Shown here one piece after another: positions 58,931 through 64,000 of a stretch of DNA of 64,000 bases (position 1 is the first letter of the stretch; the number at the start of each line of letters is the position of its first letter). The notes beneath the pieces are model-generated. The model ran no database searches, was not told where the DNA came from, and saw only the letters and a program-made list of their open reading frames with translations. Made by a program: the position numbers and the translations under genes. This DNA is from Streptomyces wuyuanensis. GTDB taxonomy: Bacteria > Actinomycetota > Actinomycetes > Streptomycetales > Streptomycetaceae. Location: assembly GCF_900103455.1 (NCBI RefSeq), contig NZ_FNHI01000031.1, positions 37,451-101,450 of the forward strand, written 5' to 3'.

Positions 58931-60199
58931 ATGACGAGCTGGCTCATCAGGGACTACTCCCAGGACGATCTCGAGGCGGTGATCCGTGTCGACACGGAGA
59001 GCGGCACGACCGGAGAGCCGCCGCTCTTTCCGCTCTCCGACGCCGTGGCGGCCCTCCAAGCCGCTGATCCGGCCGTGGTGGCGGTGGCGGACGATGTGGT
59101 GGTCGGGGCTGCGGTGAGCAGACTGGAAGGCGACCGGGCGTGGATCCTGCGCATCTGCATGATGCCGACCTGGCGGCACATGGGCCTGGGCAGTGCCCTG
59201 ATCACGGCTCTCGAGCACCGGTTGTACGCCGAGGGCGTACACACGGTGCACGCGGTTCTGCCCGAAGGAGAGACCGGCGCCGACGCCCTGCGGAACTGCG
59301 ACTTCGAAGCCCGATCCGGCCTGGTCTTCTTCCAGCAGCGAGGGCCGGTCACCCCCCAGGCGATCAGCATGCTGTCCTCTCTCGGAGCGGAGCTGCCGCC
59401 TGGAGGACTGTGGCAGAGGGTCGCAGGCATGCGACACGAGAAGCAGCTCATCGAGCGCCGACTGGTCCTGCCGCTGGCCCACCCCGAAATGGCCGCCCAA
59501 CACGGCGTCGAACTGCCCCGCGCGGTCATGCTGTTCGGACCCCCCGGAACAGGCAAGAGCACATTCGCCCGCGCGATCGCCAGCCGTCTGGCGTGGCCGT
59601 TCCTCGAACTGTTCCCAGCGCGCCTCGCCGCCGAGTACGGGCTGGCGGCCGGGCTGAGTCGGCGTTTCGACGAGATCGCCCAGCTCGACCATGTCCTTGT
59701 CTTCATCGACGAGGTCGAGGAGGTCGCCGGCACACGGAGCGGCGCGGACGCGACCGCGGTCGGCATCGTCAACGAACTGCTCAAGGCGATCGTCCGGTTC
59801 CGCAGCCAGGACGGCCGGCTGCTCGTCTGCGCCACCAACAACGTGACCACACTGGACCCGGCCTTCCTGCGCCACGGCCGCTTCGACTACGTGTTGCCCA
59901 TCGGCCCTCCCGACCACACGGCCAGGACCGCGCTGTGGGAGAGCTACCTGGCACGAGCAGGCGCGGAGGCCGACTGCGCGGCACTCGCGTCCGCCAGTGA
60001 GGGGTTCACCCCCGCCGACATCGCCCACGTCGCCCGCACCGTCTCGCAGGCTCAGTTCGAGCGGACCTTCGACACCGGAACCCGGGTCCACCCCAGCACC
60101 GACACCTACCTGGACACGATCCGCGAAACCCGCCCCACCGTCAGCAGCGCCATGAGCCAGGAGTTCGCCGACCAGAGCCAGAAGTTCGCCCGCATCTAG
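58931..60199 (+). CDS. GNAT acetyltransferase fused to an AAA+ ATPase
   Basis: This 422-residue protein starts at ATG 58931 (MTSWLIRDYSQDDLEAVIRV) after GGAG. Residues 1-140 form a GNAT domain with the acetyl-CoA loop RHMGLGSAL at about 82-90 and motif B around ALRNCDFEARSGLVFF. Residues about 165-390 form an AAA+ domain of the FtsH/spastin type: Walker A FGPPGTGKST (202-211), Walker B VLVFIDEVEE (255-264), sensor 1 VCATNN (299-304) and arginine segment FLRHGRFDYVLPIGPPD. It combines a small-molecule or protein acetyltransferase with a remodelling ATPase; the fusion is uncommon. It may act on a partner in the adjacent stress operon. Confidence 0.88.
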   Translation: MTSWLIRDYSQDDLEAVIRVDTESGTTGEPPLFPLSDAVAALQAADPAVVAVADDVVVGAAVSRLEGDRAWILRICMMPTWRHMGLGSALITALEHRLYAEGVHTVHAVLPEGETGADALRNCDFEARSGLVFFQQRGPVTPQAISMLSSLGAELPPGGLWQRVAGMRHEKQLIERRLVLPLAHPEMAAQHGVELPRAVMLFGPPGTGKSTFARAIASRLAWPFLELFPARLAAEYGLAAGLSRRFDEIAQLDHVLVFIDEVEEVAGTRSGADATAVGIVNELLKAIVRFRSQDGRLLVCATNNVTTLDPAFLRHGRFDYVLPIGPPDHTARTALWESYLARAGAEADCAALASASEGFTPADIAHVARTVSQAQFERTFDTGTRVHPSTDTYLDTIRETRPTVSSAMSQEFADQSQKFARI

Positions 60200-60601
60200 C
60201 GTCCTGGTCTCGAAGCACCTTCGTGTCGCACACCGCCTCCGGGCGGCGAGCGGACCTGCCCGGCACCGGCGGTACCGCCTTCGGCACGGGACGGGCTGGA
60301 TGATGTCGGTGCGGTTGCGGCGGCCTGGTCGCAGCCGCAGGTGGTTCGCCGCTCCGACGGCCGGCCGAACCCGGGGCGTACGCGTGTCAGCGACGGCGTG
60401 CGATGCGGCCCCGGGCTCGGCTGCCGGGAAGCGGCCGTCCGTCGTTACGGAGGGGTGGTGTCGCGGTCGTCGTTCCGTACGCGGTGGTGGCCGACGTCGC
60501 GCGGTGGCGCGACCGATGCGGTGCGGACGCGGACGGTGGGCCGTGCGTTGCGGCGGAGGTCGTCGGAGCCGTGGTGGTCGCCGTCACGTCGCAGTGACTG
60601 C
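60200..60601. other. Convergent intergenic region
   Basis: The interval lies between the stop of the GNAT-AAA+ gene and the stop of the minus-strand phosphatase gene. A frame ending at TGA 60597 reads GVAVVVPYAVVADVARWRDR, but it has no supported start or family. No terminator hairpin was resolved by eye. Confidence 0.45.
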
Positions 60602-61867
60602 TCACAACCGGACGACGACCAAGGCGGTGTCGTCGTCCGGGCTGTTGCCGCGCGGATGGACGTCGGCGAGCAGGGCGCTGGCGAGGGCTTCGGGGCCGAG
60701 GCCGCAGTGCTGGGTGAGGCTGTGGGTGAGGCGTGCCAGTCCGGTGTCGATGTCCTCGCCGCGGCGTTCGATCAGTCCGTCCGTGTACAGCACGAGCGTC
60801 GCTCCGGGTTCGTATGCGAGCGTTGCCTGGCTTCTGACCGCGTCGAGGTCCCAAACGCCGAGGGGAGGGTCCACGACGTCGTCCAGGACTTCGGCAGTGC
60901 AGCCGTCGGGGTGGAGGAGCAGGGGTGGCGGGTGTCCGGCGCGGCTGTAAGTGATGGTGTGAGCGGTCCGGTCGACGATCGTCTGGAGGGCGGTGGCTGC
61001 GACGGCGCCCTCGATCGTGGGTGCCTGCAGGGCGAGTGTCTTGAGGGCGGTGGCCGGCTCACCTGTCGCGCGGACGGCGGCGCTGAGAGCGCTGCGGAGC
61101 TGGCCCATCACCCCGGCGGCTTCCAGACCGTGACCGACGACGTCACCGACAGCCACAGCGAGGCGGTCCTGACCGAGGTCGAGGACGTCGTACCAGTCAC
61201 CGCACACGTTGAGTGAACTGACGGCAGGGCGGTAGCGCACCGCCACCTCGCTGAAGCCCAAGGGGACACTCGGCAGCATGGCGCGCTGCAGGCTGACCGC
61301 GATCTCGCGTTCGCGCGCGTGGGCGAGGCGCAGCCGTTCATTGAGTTCCTGCAGATCCTGGGACTGCGAGAGCAGCCCGGCTGTCATGGCCTCTTCATCG
61401 CTGAGTGCCTTGCCCGCCTCGCGCAAGGCGGCGCGGATGCGGACCAGTTCGGTGACGTCCTCCACCCGGGAGATGATCAGTGCCACCCGCCCGTCCGGGC
61501 CGAGAACCGGCGCGTTCGCCGGAGTCCAGAATCGCCTCTCCCAGGCTTCCGCCCGTCCGGGCGACTCCAGATCGTACCGCCGCAGGGGCATGGTGTCCTG
61601 CCGTCCGGTGGTCAGCACCCGGTCCACCGACGCGCGCAGCCGGCTGCCCGGTGCGTCCGGATCAGCGGGGTCCACCGGGAACACCTCAAATGCAGAACGC
61701 CCCACAAGATCCCCGCGGTCGCGGCCGGACCGTTCGAGGAATGCGTCGTTCGCGTCCACCATGAACAGGTCAGGGGTGAGCAGCAGCGCAGGTCCGGGAA
61801 ACGCGCGGAAGACCGCCTCGTAGTCGACGTCGAACGGCGCGGCCCCGCCGGTGTCCTGAGTGCTCAT
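60602..61867 (-). CDS. PAS-PP2C (SpoIIE-type) phosphatase
   Basis: This 421-residue protein starts at ATG 61867 (MSTQDTGGAAPFDVDYEAVF) with GAGG seven bases upstream; the frame extends to 61918 without a better start. The PAS domain is about residues 20-135 (FPGPALLLTPDLFMVDANDA, FLERSGRDRGDLVGRSAFEV). A coiled-coil linker at about 145-190 (SQDLQELNERLRLAHARERE) precedes the PP2C domain at about 195-420 (NVCGDWYDVLDLGQDRLAVA, GDVVGHGLEAAGVMGQLR, LYTDGLIERRGED, DDDTALVVVRL). It is the third SpoIIE-type phosphatase in the window and lies beside the stress operon, so it may feed a partner-switching pathway controlling stress sigma factors. Confidence 0.92.
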   Translation of the reverse strand: MSTQDTGGAAPFDVDYEAVFRAFPGPALLLTPDLFMVDANDAFLERSGRDRGDLVGRSAFEVFPVDPADPDAPGSRLRASVDRVLTTGRQDTMPLRRYDLESPGRAEAWERRFWTPANAPVLGPDGRVALIISRVEDVTELVRIRAALREAGKALSDEEAMTAGLLSQSQDLQELNERLRLAHAREREIAVSLQRAMLPSVPLGFSEVAVRYRPAVSSLNVCGDWYDVLDLGQDRLAVAVGDVVGHGLEAAGVMGQLRSALSAAVRATGEPATALKTLALQAPTIEGAVAATALQTIVDRTAHTITYSRAGHPPPLLLHPDGCTAEVLDDVVDPPLGVWDLDAVRSQATLAYEPGATLVLYTDGLIERRGEDIDTGLARLTHSLTQHCGLGPEALASALLADVHPRGNSPDDDTALVVVRL

Positions 61868-62242
61868 TTTCAGACCTCTACCTCGGACCGGCTGACATTC
61901 CAGGTGCGACACTCCCAAAGGGCTGTCCCGTCATCACCGGTGGATCGGTACGGCGTCAGATGCGGTGCACCGCAAGGCGGAGGGTCGCCCTCACACCTGG
62001 CGTATTCGGGCGATCCGACACGCAGCGAGGTGCCGTAGCTGTCGTCGCGCGTCCGCTGGGGATTGCGGGAGCCCTAAGGCAGCCAGTGAATCTGCCGCTG
62101 CCGGCAGCCCACCTCCAGGTGGTGATGAGGGTACGGGAGGCACCGTTTGCTGTCTCCACGGCCTTCGCAGGTCCCGCCGCGGGCGTCCTGCCCACCGGAC
62201 ACCCCGGGCCGTTCGCCGCCCGCTCCGGCGGCCGGCCCCATT

Positions 62243-62289
62243 TCCCGCCCGGGATCACCACTGGATGTCCCGCCCGGGATCACCACTGG
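62243..62289. repeat. Direct repeat, two 22-bp copies with a 3-base spacer
   Basis: TCCCGCCCGGGATCACCACT plus GG occurs at 62243-62264 and 62268-62289. Each copy contains the palindrome CCCGGG. It lies downstream of the broken rheA reading frame in a stretch (61868-62499) that shows no intact gene. Confidence 0.88.
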
Positions 62290-62499
62290 CCAGTGCTCGC
62301 CGCAGCAAATGTGGGTGTCGGCCCCGATGGCCGCCGCAGTGTGTGCCGCGCGACGCTGGAGACCCGTCCCGCACTGCGGGGGACGCGGCTCTCGACGACG
62401 ACCCGTACGGCGCGCCAGAGGGGAAGCGAGGATGAGCCTGACCGCCTGGCCGGCCGGTCGTCGCCGCTGTGTATGTCCTGATCGCGACCGAGTGGGTTC

Positions 62500-62937
62500 A
62501 CCGGGTCGCGGCGGCGCTCGGCGGCGGCGTTGCGGCGGGCCCAGGAGGCGGTGGTGCGCCGGGCGGCGCGGCGTTCGCGGGTGGCCTGGACGCGTTGTTC
62601 GCCGGTGGTCCCGGCCGCGCAGGTAGCGGCGCTCGGCGGCCTGACGGCTGGCGACGCCGAGGGGGTGTGCGAGGTCTGCCCAGCTGGCTCCTGCTTTGCG
62701 GGCCGTTTCGATGAGGCCGGTTTCCCAGCCGGCGAGCTGCTCGCGCACCTGTCGCAGCGGCAGGAGGGAGGCCAGGGCCTGCTCCGGGCCAACGTCTGCG
62801 TCGGAAGAGCCCGCGAGTCCGTTCCTGGCGGCGTGCGGGGCTCCGTCGATGGTCTCCAGGGCGGCCGCGGCGGCGAGGAACGACCGCGGGCTCACGGCGT
62901 CGGTACCTGATGGGACCGGCTGCTGGCACGGGGTCAT
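62500..62937 (-). pseudogene. rheA: Frameshifted rheA (HSP18 transcriptional regulator)
   Basis: From ATG 62937 the minus strand reads a typical RheA N-terminus: FLAAAAALETIDGAPHAARN, LPLRQVREQLAGWETGLIET, ARKAGASWADLAHPLGVASR and QAAERRYLR. Near 62611-62617 the family sequence moves to another frame (AAGTTGEQRVQATRERRAAR, then TTASWARRNAAAERR) and soon loses homology. RheA is the temperature-sensing repressor of hsp18 in Streptomyces albus and is normally divergent from it, as here. The C-terminal half needed for normal function is therefore out of frame. A sequencing error of one or two bases is possible, but the frame-2 sequence also decays before a family-like end. Confidence 0.72.
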
Positions 62938-62956
62938 GGACGCCTCCGTCGAGGGA

Positions 62957-62975
62957 TGTCATCGGTTGGACGACA
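62957..62975. promoter_or_regulatory. RheA-type operator, copy 1
   Basis: TGTCATC-GGTTG-GACGACA differs by one base from the RheA inverted repeat TGTCATC-N5-GATGACA. It lies 26 bases, centre to centre, from the second copy, between the rheA remnant and hsp18. Confidence 0.75.
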
Positions 62976-62981
62976 TGACGC

Positions 62982-63010
62982 TTGTCATCCGTTGGATGAC
63001 ATGTTACAAC
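62982..63010 (+). promoter_or_regulatory. Vegetative-type promoter of hsp18
   Basis: TTGTCA at 62982-62987 and TACAAC at 63005-63010 are separated by 17 bases, close to the housekeeping sigma consensus. The -10 ends 57 bases before the hsp18 start. RheA-type operator copy 2 lies on the -35 and spacer. Confidence 0.65.
62983..63001. promoter_or_regulatory. RheA-type operator, copy 2 (perfect)
   Basis: TGTCATC-CGTTG-GATGACA is an exact match to the inverted repeat reported for RheA. It overlaps the -35 region and spacer of the hsp18 promoter, so a bound repressor would block transcription. Confidence 0.85.
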
Positions 63011-63067
63011 GGTGTCAGTGAGGCGCATTGGCAGCAACTGCCCGAACCTGCTGGAGGTGTTTTCACG

Positions 63068-63499
63068 ATGTTGATGCGCACTGACCCCTTCCGTGAGCTG
63101 GACCGGCTGGCCCAGCAGCTGATGGGCCCGGGCACCTGGTCGAAGCCGTCGGCGATGCCGATGGACGCCTACCGCGAGGGCGACGAGTACGTGGTGGCCT
63201 TCGACCTCCCGGGCGTGGCCGCGGACGCGATCGACATCGACGTCGAGCGGAACATGCTGACCGTCAAGGCCGAGCGCCGACCGGTGGCGAAGGCCGACGA
63301 CGTGCAGATGGAACTCTCCGAGCGGCCGCTGGGCGTGTTCTCCCGCCAGATCGTGCTCGCCGACACCCTCGACACCGAGCACATCAAGGCCGACTACGAC
63401 GCGGGCGTGCTCACCCTGCGCATCCCGATCGCCGAGCGCGCCAAGCCCCGCAAGATCTCCATCGGCGTCGGATCCGGCCACAAGGAGATCTCCGGCTGA
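63068..63499 (+). CDS. hsp18: Hsp18, small heat-shock protein (Hsp20/alpha-crystallin)
   Basis: This 143-residue protein starts at MLMRTDPFRELDRLAQQLMG with GGAGGT upstream of the ATG. It has the alpha-crystallin domain: PMDAYREGDEYVVAFDLPGV, DAIDIDVERNMLTVKAERRP, GVFSRQIVLADTLDTEHIKA and the C-terminal DYDAGVLTLRIPIAERAKPR with I-x-I-like motif KISIGV. Small heat-shock proteins hold unfolded proteins under heat. The upstream operators and promoter are those of the RheA-controlled hsp18 of Streptomyces. Because rheA is frameshifted here, expression may no longer be heat-regulated by RheA. Confidence 0.93.
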   Translation: MLMRTDPFRELDRLAQQLMGPGTWSKPSAMPMDAYREGDEYVVAFDLPGVAADAIDIDVERNMLTVKAERRPVAKADDVQMELSERPLGVFSRQIVLADTLDTEHIKADYDAGVLTLRIPIAERAKPRKISIGVGSGHKEISG

Positions 63500-63527
63500 G
63501 CCGGACCGTCGAACGGCTCGAACAGCG

Positions 63528-63569
63528 GCGGAGGACGGGTACCTGGTCTCCCCTTCTCCCGTCCTCCGC
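63528..63569 (+). terminator. 12-bp stem hairpin after hsp18
   Basis: GCGGAGGACGGG (63528-63539) and CCCGTCCTCCGC (63558-63569) are exact inverted complements with an 18-base loop, 29 bases after the hsp18 stop and 8 bases before the DUF2267 start. It could terminate hsp18 or attenuate readthrough into the next gene. Confidence 0.6.
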
Positions 63570-63577
63570 GCGCCCCA

Positions 63578-64000
63578 ATGAACGAGGAAAGGGGTGCGGC
63601 CGACGTGGCCCTGCGATGCGAAGCGTTCCTCGACCGGGTGAAGGAACGCGGCGAATACGGCTCCCTGCACGAGGCCGAGCGCGCGGCCCGCGTGGTGCTC
63701 GCCCTGCTGGGCGCACACCTGGTCGGCGAGGTACGCGCCCAGCTCGCCGCGCGTCTGCCGGAAGGCTTCGCCCTGATCCTTCTCAACCCGCTGCAGAGCG
63801 CCGAGCCGCTGTCACCGGAGCGGTTCGTCCGCGCGACCGCGGCCTGGATCGAAGGAGCCACCGAACAGACCGCGGCGTGGGACGCCAGCGCCGTCCTCAG
63901 CACCGTCGCCGACGCCGCCGGCGACGACCTGCTGAGCCAGATCCTGCTCCAGCTCCCCACGGGCTACGACCTCCTCTTCGGCCGCCCCCAGCCCACCTGA
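63578..64000 (+). CDS. DUF2267 family protein
   Basis: This 140-residue protein is complete, its TGA being the last codon of the window. It has the DUF2267 pattern of two helical repeats: ALRCEAFLDRVKERGEYGSL, HEAERAARVVLALLGAHLVG and EVRAQLAARLPEGFALILLN, then LSPERFVRATAAWIEGATEQ and LLSQILLQLPTGYDLLFGRP. DUF2267 proteins are often next to small heat-shock or stress genes; function is unknown. The start at 63578 follows AACGAGGAAAGG-like context only inside the gene, so the ribosome site is weak. Confidence 0.88.
   Translation: MNEERGAADVALRCEAFLDRVKERGEYGSLHEAERAARVVLALLGAHLVGEVRAQLAARLPEGFALILLNPLQSAEPLSPERFVRATAAWIEGATEQTAAWDASAVLSTVADAAGDDLLSQILLQLPTGYDLLFGRPQPT

Overview
The window is high-GC DNA (roughly 70% by eye) with GC-rich third codon positions, frequent GTG starts, ATGA/GTGA translational overlaps and gene families typical of Streptomyces: SigE-type and ECF sigma factors, PAS-SpoIIE phosphatases, RheA/Hsp18, DUF6131, DUF6286 and AmaP/Asp23 proteins. 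It reads as chromosomal-arm or accessory sequence from a Streptomyces or close relative. No rRNA, tRNA, CRISPR array or intact mobile element was seen. Decayed genes are unusually common.

Layout. 0-8.7 kb: a secreted subtilisin-like protease (cut by the window edge), an nhaA remnant, a MepB-family protein, a MarR-GNAT fusion regulator with a palindromic site at its own start, a three-subunit molybdenum hydroxylase operon (2Fe-2S, FAD/4Fe-4S and Mo subunits) and a PepSY lipoprotein. 8.8-20.5 kb: a frameshifted GH92 alpha-mannosidase/phosphoesterase gene, a DUF899 protein, small membrane proteins, a PAS-PP2C phosphatase and a large one-pass membrane protein joining a cytoplasmic NTPase-like domain to an extracellular solute-binding domain. 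20.9-25.9 kb: orphan small proteins including a SUKH protein, a P-loop kinase-like ATPase and two decayed genes. 25.9-31.9 kb: a tightly overlapped MacB-like export operon (lipoprotein, peptidoglycan-binding adaptor, ATPase, permease), followed by a SigE-family sigma factor and its membrane partner. 32-39.7 kb: a three-gene minus-strand operon encoding an NfeD-like membrane protein, a flotillin and a giant AAA ATPase. 40-47.6 kb: an ECF42 sigma factor with its YCII partner, a PAS-GAF-PP2C-HATPase protein, a DHFR-family reductase and an AraC regulator. 47.6-50.2 kb: mostly decayed DNA with an S1-domain protein and an IS5-family transposase fragment.

50.2-64 kb is a stress-response region: DUF6131, a fatty acid desaturase, an SRPBCC protein with a histone-like partner, then an eight-gene operon. 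That operon starts with an ECF sigma factor, followed by a protein joining a zinc anti-sigma motif to an Asp23-like domain, then more Asp23/Gls24 proteins, DUF6286 and AmaP. It is followed by a GNAT-AAA+ fusion, another PAS-PP2C phosphatase, a frameshifted rheA, intact RheA-type operators over a vegetative promoter, hsp18 and a DUF2267 protein. The strongest leads are the zinc-motif/Asp23 fusion beside its sigma factor, the rheA lesion next to intact hsp18 operators, the flotillin-ATPase triad and the NTPase-receptor chimera.
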